Source: Axinella damicornis (taxonomy: Eukaryota > Porifera > Demospongiae > Axinellida > Axinellidae). From it: DNA of 64,000 nt. The position numbers and the translations under genes were made by a program. The DNA lies in the NCBI GenBank assembly GCA_963931865.1, contig OZ007505.1, positions 20,419,969-20,483,968 of the forward strand, written 5' to 3'. Of the stretch, positions 47,501 through 64,000 are shown piece by piece. Each line of letters begins with the position of its first letter. Positions within the stretch are counted from its first letter, which is position 1. Under the pieces are notes generated by a model that saw only the letters and a list, made by a program, of their open reading frames with translations, searched no databases and was not told the DNA's origin.

Positions 47501-50480
47501 TGACTGTGAAACCTAGCCTCGTTCCCAGGCCTTCTACACCTCCAGTTTTGGAATGCTTGCAGTATATTGCACACTGCAGGCGATCAAAAACTGGAGGACT
47601 GGACAGTGGTGTAGAAGTCCTGGGAATGTGGTCATGTTAAACCTACGTCCCAGGTTCAAATCCCACCAGGCAAAGTGTTTTCTTTACTCTTCCTCCCCTT
47701 GGGAGACCAGCCTTTGGCTAAACAGGACTTGGAGGTAAAAATGGAATGCCTTTACCTTTAATAGAGTGCTGACCAAATATGGATCTGATTCATATGCTGT
47801 TGACTGATTGGCATAATTACAGTCGGCCCTCCACTCAACAGACATTCTAAAAGCCGTTGTGTTGTGCCTGTGAGGTATTCAACAGACATTGCAAGGTAGC
47901 TAAAGCCATTGTACCTGCGAGGTACTCTTGCTGGGCCTTCCTCTCCTCCATGCTTCTGTTCCAGTGCTCCAGAGCAAGGGCCTCATGGGGCTGGGGGTAA
48001 CATGAGAGTGAGAACCTAGCCAACTGCCTCTGAGGTAGCGTGGCTAACAGGCTACATACCATGATGGTCGTCTTATAGCTCTTCTCCTCCACGGTGGAGG
48101 GTCTCTCGACCCTTGGGAGGATGACGGGGGGAGGCCGGGTGAACACACTGGTTGACCCCATCTAATGTATGTGTGTGTATGTGCGCATGTGCGTGTATGT
48201 GTGGGAGAAATGTTAGCCTCCTTTCTAGGCCTACCGGCCTCCACTGTTTGCTTGCTTGGAGATGGAGAGGACCAGGAGGACACACATGCAACTATATAGT
48301 ACTACTGCACCATAGCCTCGCTCCCAGCTTTTCATCACTAGCAGTACGGACTGCAAGCGATGGTGGGGCCTGGAATGAGGCTAACTGCACCAAACATTCT
48401 GCCTACCATCCCTTTGCTCTGTAGAGTGCTAGTGTAGTCCTCGGAGGGGCCAAGGACGCTGTGTGGAAGGAATGTACCTGTCCTATCAAACCTGGGACCC
48501 ACTCCGGGGGAGCCTGCAGGGCATCAGAACATGGGACATACGTAACATCAACGTACAAGTACATTAGCCTATGAGGAGCGCCCCATTATCCGCTCCTGTA
48601 ATTAACTCAAACTATCCGTAAATGTCCTCACTCATACTATTTTTAAATGGCTGGTTTTTGCCGAGGTTTTGTTTATTTGGTATTTATAAACTAACACCAC
48701 AAAAAATCAAAATCCTTTTTTTAGAGCAACAATATGAGCTCTCAACGCAGCACATAAACTGCAAGACCCATATGGATACACTTCAGTGTTGAAAGGAAGC
48801 ATGCTATTATAACTAAACCATAATGTCATTAGCCATCATACATCGTTTTGAGGTGAACACTGCGCTATAGATGCCTTCAGTGTCATAAAGTATATTTATA
48901 TATGCCCTACCTAGTGTCTTTGTGGCTGGGACTGCAGTCCCTGGGGGAAGGGGGCAGAGCACAGCCACTCTAGGGGAGAGAAAGCAAAACACCAGGGTAA
49001 AGAAACCTCAACGCCACACTCTACTGCATCTTGTGGTCAAGAAAGCGGAGTGGGCGACAGCATGGAGACAAGGCTGGCTCCAATTCTCTGCCTTCATAAA
49101 TGATCCCCAGGTTCCTGCCGCCGGCCTCTGATCACTCTGAAGATTCTGTTGTACTACGAGTGATCAAAACTGGAGGGTAGGAAGAGCTGGTACACATTGA
49201 ACTATCCCAACAACAGCGTCTCACACACCCCCTGTGTTTGGGTCTGGGTAGCTCCTCGGGAGCAAGGGGGTTTGTCCTCCGAACTACTACCTTCCTCGTC
49301 CTCTCGAGCCTGTGGGAGGTGGGGGGCTGTGATGGGTGGAGCTGGGGGAGGGGGTGGAGCACAGTGGTCACAACATGTTCTTTACTAACCAGACTACAAT
49401 GGAGGTCAGTCTTTCAGCTTGTACTTTTAAGATCAACTTGGTTGATCATAGATAATACAGCCATAATGAAATCCCCATTAAAGAGTGGGTGTGGTTAGAG
49501 TCGACGAATGTACTGGATACAATTCTCAAGTTCTCATGCTCCAAACTGCACACAGGATTGCAATCAGCCATCCTTAGTACATTCATCGACTCTAACCATT
49601 CCAACTCTTTAATGGGGATTTCGTTATGGCTGTATTATCTATGATTCAACCAAGTTGATTGGGCAATGCTAGGTGAATAATCAGTCTTGAATGCAGGAAA
49701 TGGAGGCCATACAAGGTAAGAGGACAGTTCTAGAGAAGTGGCCCACCCGGTTCCGACCAAGGGCTTTTCACAGCCAAGTCCAGACATGGCCATGCCATTT
49801 TTACCCTCCAAGTGAACCTATCCACCCTTCTGCTCAGAACTTATCTCCCAAGGACACCGGTGGAAGTGGCACCATTAAGCTCAACATCTTGTGACGGGTT
49901 TTGCAGTCATTGGTAGTCAAAGGTTTTTAATCAAGATAGACTTGGTGGGCATTACACGTATACCCTGCTGATGCACCAGGCTCTGCCTAGTTTCCGGGGA
50001 GGGCGGCCGTCCCGCCCAAGAAGGGTCTGGGAACCAAACTAGGCTCTGCCCATGTACTTTTCCATACTGCAAGCGACGAAAAGCTGGGCGGGGCCTGGGA
50101 GATGGCTAACATCACAAATCCCACACTGCTACTTCCTGAGCGCCCTCTGCCGTACCTTCCTAAGGTCCTCCTCCCTGATCCTGAGGGCCTCCACCTCCTC
50201 CCCGTGCACTACGTCGTCTATGGAGCTCTCAGGACATTTCTCCTGCTGTCCAATACTGCTGGAGGAGGCAGTGGGCGTGGCACGCGAGCTCTGGTCTGGG
50301 GTTAACACACCCTTCTTCTTGGGCACTGAAATAACAGCAACAATTCCATTTAGTGCGCAGCACAGGACAAAGCCGCTATCAATCTCAGCTGCTGCGAGAG
50401 TTTTAAAGTACTATTGCACTTCCCCAGCGCTTACCAGAAGGCGCCCTCTTGATAGGCTTTGACCCTAACTTGCTGGACAT
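40062..50480 (-). CDS. MYCBPAP: MYCBPAP homolog (MYCBP-associated protein, ciliary)
   Basis: Multi-exon. Firm ends: exon 1 50480-50435, exon 2 50325-50156, penultimate 40434-40351, last 40124-40062. Other exons (approximate): 48161-48060, 47992-47912, 47400-47328, 47141-47093, 46945-46880, 46610-46530, 46310-46175, 45980-45798, 45425-45180, 44730-44660, 44390-44200, 43885-43775, 43530-43500, 43156-42980, 42715-42640, 42297-42200, 41860-41700, 41620-41515, 41400-41350. Matching stretches: [27 protein letters not shown] then [34 protein letters not shown] followed by [17 protein letters not shown] and [14 protein letters not shown], a [12 protein letters not shown] tract, and C-terminal [16 protein letters not shown]. 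The middle is an ASH/MSP-like Ig segment. Known as a MYCBP partner and sperm/ciliary central-apparatus protein. Exons between 50156 and 48161 are unresolved. Confidence 0.85.
40690..40792. repeat. Foldback repeat, TAGCCTCGTTCCCAGG family
   Basis: CCTCATTCCCAGGCC at one end faces GGCCTGGGAAAGAGGCTA at the other, with an inner GCTTTTCGTCACTTGCAG arm. Other full palindromes: 13750-13807, 23170-23218, 26343-26380, 29267-29324, 30491-30584, 46410-46506, 46733-46766, 47514-47637, 48314-48382, 50581-50619, 53571-53606, 55099-55176. Half copies are frequent (14795, 14845, 20880, 23440, 31810, 34045, 57775). Confidence 0.85.
42022..42100. repeat. Foldback with tRNA-like B box
   Basis: AGCTGGGATTTATAAACCCA faces GGGCTCAAATCCCAGCT. 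The right arm reads as a B-box-like GGGCTCAAATCCC, but a full cloverleaf cannot be drawn. A similar GGTTCAAATCCC is at 47651. Possibly SINE-derived. Confidence 0.4.
42304..42515. repeat. (GT)n array followed by a 48-nt poly-G run
   Basis: GT-rich stretch with GGGGGAGG interruptions; the G run occupies 42468-42515. It lies in an intron of the minus-strand MYCBPAP gene. Confidence 0.9.
43537..43712. repeat. (GATA)n microsatellite
   Basis: GATA array with ACAG and AAAT interruptions in a MYCBPAP intron. Confidence 0.95.
44950..45986. repeat. Inverted repeat copying a MYCBPAP exon edge
   Basis: 44950-45040 is the near-exact complement of 45894-45986. The right arm covers the acceptor and start of the MYCBPAP exon that encodes [12 protein letters not shown]; the left arm is an antisense copy of it placed beyond the next exon. 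Confidence 0.8.
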
Positions 50481-50676
50481 CTTGCAACGCTAGCGTGAAT
50501 GGCTGCATGCACTGCACTGCGCTGCGCCTGCAACTGTTAAATCCTCGTAATTTCCATGGCAACTGTGTCAAAATTGGCGTCATTCCCAGTCCAGCGTGTG
50601 GCTTGGGAATGAGGCTAGCCTAAAGCACGAGACATGACGAGATAGCTTTAGTTTTAGCTGCTAGTGATTTGCTGCG
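50481..50676. promoter_or_regulatory. 196-bp shared upstream region, MYCBPAP and PLBD
   Basis: Divergent ATGs are separated by 196 bp. The gap contains GTTTCCATGGCAAC-like sequence (50546-50562, TTTCCATGGCAACTG), which resembles an RFX X-box palindrome, plausible for a ciliary gene, plus one foldback repeat at 50581-50619. Confidence 0.5.
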
Positions 50677-58407
<7,731 letters not shown>

Positions 58408-59385
58408 CCACGGATTGGACAGCCAAGACTCTTTAGAGTTTTATGTGTACTATTTTTGTGAAGAGAATGCAGGACCTGGTGTCTCTGCAATGATGATGAT
58501 GAGGTATGATATTATGTTTGTAGCTACACGTACCCCCAAATTGAGCTAGCTAATTTAAAAGTTGCTTCACGAGTACTCCACTCCTGTGCAAGAGGACGAG
58601 GCACTTGAGATGTCTTGGTTGTGAATGACACTCACGAGTGAGTGTTTAACGATGCTCTGGTTCTATTGCAGGCTGTGGGTGGGGCTGCAGCTAGCAGTGC
58701 CAGCTTGGTTCTATTGCAGGCTGTGGGTGGGGCTGCAGCTAGGGTGCATGCAGCACTATAGTGCCAGCTTGGTTCTTCCCCGCCGTACTATATAATGTTA
58801 TACTGTATACTCCATCAGCTTAATGTTGCAGATATATATGGAGGATGTGCATGGATTCAGTATACAACTACAATTATTTAAAAGTGCTTCAGTCTATATT
58901 TACTGGCAATGTTGCAGTGACAATTAAACACACAGGACTTCTAAAACCCATTGTTAATTTTGAGCATGCAGTATTGTTGGTTTGCGACCCTTTATGCTAG
59001 CTCTAGCAATACTTCTCATGATGGATGCGATCTCACTGCTTGATCATGACACTTGTACCAGACATGGCTGGTGAACGTTGTGTTCATTGCCATGCAGGTA
59101 GAATTATTGTGAACCATCTTCACGCATCTCTGGAGGGCACTGACTCACAAATCTGTTCAACAGTTGAACTGGAAACCTGTCAGTGGTTTATGCTATCAAC
59201 ATGAACCACACATGGTTTACTACACATTTACAAGCACATGCATAATATTACTAGCCTCATACCGAGGCTCGAAGGGAATTAGCAATACTACAGTCATGCT
59301 TCACTACTTGCAATAATATTGAAAATGAATTCATACAACAAATGTTTTACCCAGATATACAAAAAGGTTAAGTGAAATCACAGAG
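58408..59385. other. Spacer between convergent PLBD and membrane-protein genes
   Basis: Contains two tandem copies of a GGTTCTATTGCAGGCTGTGG repeat at 58659-58735 with a partial third. A GAGGCT foldback half lies at 59250-59280. No gene is supported. Confidence 0.6.
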
Positions 59386-61254
59386 TCAGTTAGTTGATCC
59401 ATAAGTATACACTGGAGTTAGTCCTCTTGGTGTGTCAATGATTGACACTTTGCTGTCCGTGGACTCACCATCTGTGCGCTCGTTTGTGTTGGGTAGCAGT
59501 GGTTCATACTCCTCTGGGTTTATCAGCCGGTCTGGCAAGGACTCAATATCAGATGGGGTCTGCTCCTTTGCGTTAGCTGGACTCATTCGTATGGTAGATA
59601 ATATGCGTTCCTTCAAATCTTTGTATTTCAATTTTAACCACATAGTCATGCCCATCTTATCTGCCAGCTTGTAGCAGATGTAGAACACCAGTGCCACCTG
59701 TGGAACACCTAAAAGTAGTGCTGATACTAGCATTAGAGAATTTGTAATTGGATTGTACCACAAGTACATATTTACAAATGTAAGTGACAACAGACCCAGC
59801 AATGCTAGGATCACAGTATCAGCATTGTTCCAATATTGTGTCTTGTATGGCGCATGGAAACAAGATGCACATATGAAGAGTGCACACTGTATCATCTGAT
59901 AATAACGATCTGTGTAAGCAATGAACGAAACCACAACGAGAATTCTGAGGAGCAGGAATGATGCAGAAAACATCCTGAAATCATGAGTGCCATTCGTTCC
60001 ATCCTTGTACTGTCCCTGAAATGATTCAACAAACATGTGCAGAGCATTCCACCTCCGAGACCCACAACATGAGACCAACTTTCTAAACAGTCTGGTGGGG
60101 TATAGTACGAGAAGGATTGTCGGAAGAAATACAAATACCACCGCCACACAACCAGCTAGAGCTGAAAATATAGTGTCTTTTTGTGTATAGCATTCCACTT
60201 TTGGGTCATAATACAAAACACATTTGTCTTGCATATCTTCAGAATTATAATGAAGACGCAACTTGTACACCAGTGTGGAGGATACAAATAGAATTTTGGA
60301 AAAGGAGAGAAGGAGAAATGTTGTAAATGCATTGACTATTGATGCTTTGGTGTCCCACCTTCTCCTGAAGTGAGCAAAATATCTGTGAAATGGCTTCCAA
60401 AACAAAACTACAGGTCTGAAGTTGTTATCATGGAGTTTTATACATGCATAGGTGATCAAGATAAGACCGATGGGATAAAATGCCACTAGATACTCCAGTG
60501 CGAGTGCATGAATGTTACTGACATTGCTGCTCACACAAAATGGTGGAATAACAAAGCGAAGAAAATCCAAGCTCCATATGCTGCACAATACCAGGAGCAC
60601 TTGCATTGCCACATATGGAAATCCTGTTATTTTATTCTCAATATACATGTGCAAGGGTACATTCAAGCGTATTGTGTACACTACAACTTGACTCATGAAC
60701 ACAAGAGCGCTCAGTGGGGAGGAGGTAGCTCTTATGTGGAAGATCACCACCAGAAAGTACAGCACAGTAATTGGGACAAGTTCCAGCAGGTAATACAAGA
60801 TCCATCCATAACCATGTCCCCAGCACTTTGTGCATTTCAGTGTGTACGAATAAAATGCAATGCCGTAGCCATCTTTGCATTTCCCACACAGTGTACCTTC
60901 TCGATTCAGAGGACCACACATAAACTCGTTAAGTTTGGACACATTATCCGGTAGCTGAATAAAAATGTCAGCTGTAATGTAATGAGCAATATAAATGTCA
61001 GCTGTGATGTAATGAGCAATGTACGGACACTTGCCAAATTCACTAAGTCCATTTGAGCTGTTGTAGGTCATGCAGTAGCCGAACTGCATTAATGTAGAAT
61101 TTGAAATGCAATCGATATGTTCTCTTTCTCCATGATAACAAGAGCATCCAGTAGTCGATCTGCTGTCGGGGATGGACGAAGGAGGGCAGACAGTTTGCTG
61201 GGCAGTAGTCAGTGCTATGAAACTGAGCCAGGGGACCAGCAAAACTGCTTTCAT
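59386..61254 (-). CDS. Multipass Cys-rich membrane protein, unknown function
   Basis: Intronless, 622 aa. Signal peptide MKAVLLVPWLSFIALTTA, then a Cys-rich ectodomain of about 120 aa with N-glycosylation sites (NST, NSS, NVS) ending in CGPLNREGTLCGKCKDGYG and LKCTKCWG. After it come about eight hydrophobic segments (first LVPITVLYFLVVIFHI), including a pair late in the protein (NADTVILALLGLLSLTFVN), and a hydrophilic acidic cytoplasmic tail of about 90 aa. The C..C..C-GYG..yS...kC..C ectodomain followed by many TM segments recalls a large family of uncharacterised proteins in sponges and some other invertebrates; I cannot name it. A 10-residue unit, YIAHYITADI, is repeated in tandem (60968-61027, 30-bp duplication). 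Receptor or transporter roles are both open. Confidence 0.85.
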   Translation of the reverse strand: MKAVLLVPWLSFIALTTAQQTVCPPSSIPDSRSTTGCSCYHGEREHIDCISNSTLMQFGYCMTYNSSNGLSEFGKCPYIAHYITADIYIAHYITADIFIQLPDNVSKLNEFMCGPLNREGTLCGKCKDGYGIAFYSYTLKCTKCWGHGYGWILYYLLELVPITVLYFLVVIFHIRATSSPLSALVFMSQVVVYTIRLNVPLHMYIENKITGFPYVAMQVLLVLCSIWSLDFLRFVIPPFCVSSNVSNIHALALEYLVAFYPIGLILITYACIKLHDNNFRPVVLFWKPFHRYFAHFRRRWDTKASIVNAFTTFLLLSFSKILFVSSTLVYKLRLHYNSEDMQDKCVLYYDPKVECYTQKDTIFSALAGCVAVVFVFLPTILLVLYPTRLFRKLVSCCGSRRWNALHMFVESFQGQYKDGTNGTHDFRMFSASFLLLRILVVVSFIAYTDRYYQMIQCALFICASCFHAPYKTQYWNNADTVILALLGLLSLTFVNMYLWYNPITNSLMLVSALLLGVPQVALVFYICYKLADKMGMTMWLKLKYKDLKERILSTIRMSPANAKEQTPSDIESLPDRLINPEEYEPLLPNTNERTDGESTDSKVSIIDTPRGLTPVYTYGSTN

Positions 61255-62880
61255 GTTGCTCTAATTTGACACTGCTAGCCTAGCTATCAGCTACTCTGAT
61301 CTGGTATCCGCCAGCTCAAACAAAATTGACATCTGACTGATCGTGAATCTTACAATACTGCATGGTTACTAAGGAATGTGACTACATAGTGATAGCCTCG
61401 AGGCTAACATATATTATAGTGCATGCATGCATGTTCTGCATAATTTATGATTCCCTAATAATGCCCTAAAAGGTAACTGACTTGCAGTTGGGAAAGACCA
61501 GTTGGAAACCATATGTTTGGTACTGCATGCCATCAAGGGTGTGGTTCTGTGGCTACAAGTGAAGTTCTCACTAGTTGTTGGCTGCAGGCCTTTAATTCCC
61601 TTCTCCATTATATGCTGCAACTTGAATAACTTGATGGCAGAAAATTGCATGCATGCATTGCACACTGGTGCTATAGGTGCTATAATTATATTATACATGT
61701 GCATCGCCAGCTGGCAAGCACTAGCTTGCTTCCCGCGTACATGAAGCATTCTTGTGCATATGCATATTCCTACAGACAGTCGCATGACATTATAGCTCTT
61801 GCTGATGAGGATGGGAGTATATAAACAAATGTCTGAATTCTGTCGGTGCTATGACTTTGATGTTAATGTGGTTGGCTGACTGGCATCATACTCAGGTGGG
61901 AGCGTCACTCCTTCAGTCAACACTAAACCGAAGTAGCTATAGCTATACTAGAGATTCCTATTCACCGTGCAGTTTCACTTCACATCAATTGGCATGCAAC
62001 TGCCAAACATGGTCAATCCTAGGTAAGAGCCCATTAATTTTGACTTTGCATGCCGGAACAGTTGCAACCACACTCTTGACCTTCATTTTTACCCTAGAGA
62101 AAAATATGATATCAATGCCAACTAGCCTCGTTGCCTAACTCTTACAGCCTGCATGGGCTAAAGTCGTGCCAACTGGCGATCACTGCTAACCCAAACTCTC
62201 ACCACTGATTCATACTCTGCTGGGCTTAATCCAGCAGCCGATGTGGCTAGGAGCCATATCTACGGAAGCCCAAAAGGGTCAACATCATCGGCACTTCATT
62301 CCATTGCACTCTTCCAATGTACGTTTTACTGCCATTGCACACTTCCATTCAGGGTGAAAAGTTGAATTTCCAATGTGTTGTACTCAGAGTGCAGGTGATG
62401 TTTCGTACACCTATCACACAGAGGATAGAGCTAGATTTCTAATTGAAGGACATTTGGCTCTAGCTATCTTGTGCAGGTGTTCATCTATACTGCAGTAGGA
62501 CACGCTAGGGCTAGCTCCTCCATCACTCTCCTGCAAAGTTTATTTGCACACCCCTTTCAGGATAGCAAGATTGTGCGTGCACAAGGCAAAAAGTAGGAAG
62601 CAATTTCTTACAATAGTTAAACAAATGATTCCCTCCGCTTGTTCAGGTCTGTCAACAGTTACTGCTGTCGTGCAGTAGCATTCCAAATGCAGGGTGCAGA
62701 CTGGTGCAAACATAGATTACTATCTATGGTAAAAACGATCAATAGGGAGTTCTCCTCGATTGACATCTTGCAGGTTGGACACTTCTCTACAGAGAAGAAA
62801 TGTCCAATCTGTATTTTGTGTGCAACTGTCCTGCAGATGAAGGTCAATACAGTTAGAGATCATGGCGACATGCACTTCTC
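61255..62880. other. No gene recognised
   Basis: AT-moderate sequence with short open frames on both strands that lack codon structure, splice sites in phase or recognisable motifs. Upstream region of the membrane-protein gene. Confidence 0.5.
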
Positions 62881-62884
62881 GTTG

Positions 62885-63580
62885 GCTGATGGCCATGGAA
62901 GAGTGCAGTGGAAGTGGAAGCATGAATGGAAGACAGTGCAATGGATGATGAAGTGCTGATGGCCATGGAAGAGTGCAGTGGAAGTGGAAGCATGAATGGA
63001 AGACAGTGCAATGGATGATGGAGTGCTGATGGCCATGGAAGAGTGCAATGGAAGTGGAAGCATGAATGGAAGACAGTGCAATGGATGATGAAGTGCTGAT
63101 GGCCATGGAAGAGTGCAATGGAAGTGGAAGCATGAATGGAAGACAGTGCAATGGATGATGAAGTGCTGATGGCCATGGAAGAGTGCAATGGAAGTGGAAG
63201 CATGAATGGAAGACAGTGCAATGGATGATGAAGTGCTGATGGCCATGGAAGAGTGCAATGGAAGTGGAAGCATGAATGGAAGACAGTGCAATGGATGATG
63301 AAGTGCTGATGGCCATGGAAGAGTGCAATGGAAGTGGAAGCATGAATGGAAGACAGTGCAATGGATGATGAAGTGCTGATGGCCATGGAAGAGTGCAATG
63401 GAAGTGGAAGCATGAATGGAAGACAGTGCAATGGATGATGAAGTGCTGATGGCCATGGAAGAGTGCAATGGAAGTGGAAGCATGAATGGAAGACAGTGCA
63501 ATGGATGATGAAGTGCTGATGGCCATGGAAGAGTGCAATGGAAGTGGAAGCATGCAGTGCAATGGATGATGAAGTGCTGA
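62885..63580. repeat. 70-bp satellite, about 10 copies
   Basis: Units starting GCTGATGGCCATGGAAGAGT at 62885 and every 70 bp to 63515; the last is shortened. Copies are nearly identical. Because 70 is not a multiple of 3, all three minus frames read through the same repeat, creating long artificial His/Ser-rich frames. Confidence 0.97.
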
Positions 63581-64000
63581 TGAAGCAGGCCACCGTACTT
63601 GTGGGCGTCCGTACATTTCCGATTTAGAATTCACATTTGGTTCGGGTTTATTGGCTGTCTAATATAATAGCCAATATGGATGTGTGCAAAAATGCCAGTC
63701 CTTTCTGACAGCTTATATGACTGTGAAGAAATATATAAAATGCACAGATGCTACAGCAAAGGTTTTAAACAACTAGGTGGTTCAATGTTTGAAAAGGGTT
63801 TACGATCTAATTCCATTGAATGCCATGAGTGTTACATGGCATGCATATACATTGATTATTGTTGCTAATCATCCTAAAACCAAAATCACACAATGCTTAC
63901 CACATAACTCACAAAATTGGTACAAATTGATCAACTACAAGCAGAATCCTTGTAGCTACCAGGTACGAGTCTAACAACGTTACATGCTTCATTACATCAA
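63581..64000. other. No gene recognised at right edge
   Basis: Short open frames only; nothing supportable. Confidence 0.5.

Noticed and set aside
49691..49894. A 67-aa plus-strand frame with protein-like composition
   Set aside because: It falls inside the MYCBPAP region with no partner exons on the plus strand; may overlap an unresolved MYCBPAP exon, but nothing supports a separate gene.
62720..63634. Three long minus-strand frames (up to 304 aa)
   Set aside because: All are readings of the 70-bp satellite in different frames.

Overview
The window is eukaryotic and animal. Its genes have many short exons and short GT-AG introns, it is dense in microsatellites and small transposons, and its encoded families are metazoan (MAGUK-type guanylate kinase, PDZ-C2 protein, ciliary microtubule inner proteins, CYP4 P450, SIN3). 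The compact spacing and the multipass Cys-rich membrane protein at 59.4-61.3 kb suggest an early-branching metazoan, most likely a sponge; this is inference, not proof. A run of exactly 200 N at 55842-56041 is a scaffold gap. Exon models below were built by hand from splice sites, reading-phase agreement and recalled family motifs; no search was run.

Layout. 1-9.6 kb (minus): exons of a RIM-like PDZ/C2 protein that runs off the left edge. 9.6-11.15 kb: a 1.54-kb Mutator-like inverted-repeat element with a 9-bp target duplication. 11.35-17.9 kb and 21.07-26.26 kb (plus): two intact tandem copies of a single-function saccharopine dehydrogenase with identical exon lengths, separated by small transposons and a foldback complex. 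26.5-27.8 kb (minus): PIERCE1/2 homolog. 28.08-28.6 kb (plus): SPMIP1/ATP6V1FNB-like protein. 28.98-37.64 kb (minus): a 658-aa protein joining a protein kinase, a coiled coil and a guanylate-kinase-like domain. 37.75-39.29 kb (plus): intronless CYP4-type P450. 40.06-50.48 kb (minus): MYCBPAP homolog. 50.68-58.41 kb (plus): phospholipase B-like gene, interrupted by a three-exon SIN3 fragment, a LINE 3' end and the scaffold gap. A tRNA-Lys(CTT) lies antisense in one of its introns. 59.39-61.25 kb (minus): 622-aa membrane protein. 62.9-63.6 kb: 70-bp satellite.

Gene organisation. The genes alternate as head-to-head pairs with very short shared upstream regions (PIERCE/SPMIP1-like about 240 bp, kinase-GuK/CYP4 110 bp, MYCBPAP/PLBD 196 bp) and tail-to-tail neighbours. 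The RIM-like/SDH pair is also head-to-head but has been pushed apart by the Mutator-like element. Three genes (PIERCE, SPMIP1-like, MYCBPAP) encode proteins of motile cilia. The saccharopine dehydrogenases act in lysine breakdown, and the PLBD protein is expected in lysosomes.

Most notable: the kinase-coiled coil-GuK architecture; the SIN3 fragment inside PLBD at a contig end; tandem repeats that copy a splice donor (PLBD) or a splice acceptor (SDH); and an abundant foldback family ending TAGCCTCGTTCCCAGG that occurs over 20 times in introns and spacers.
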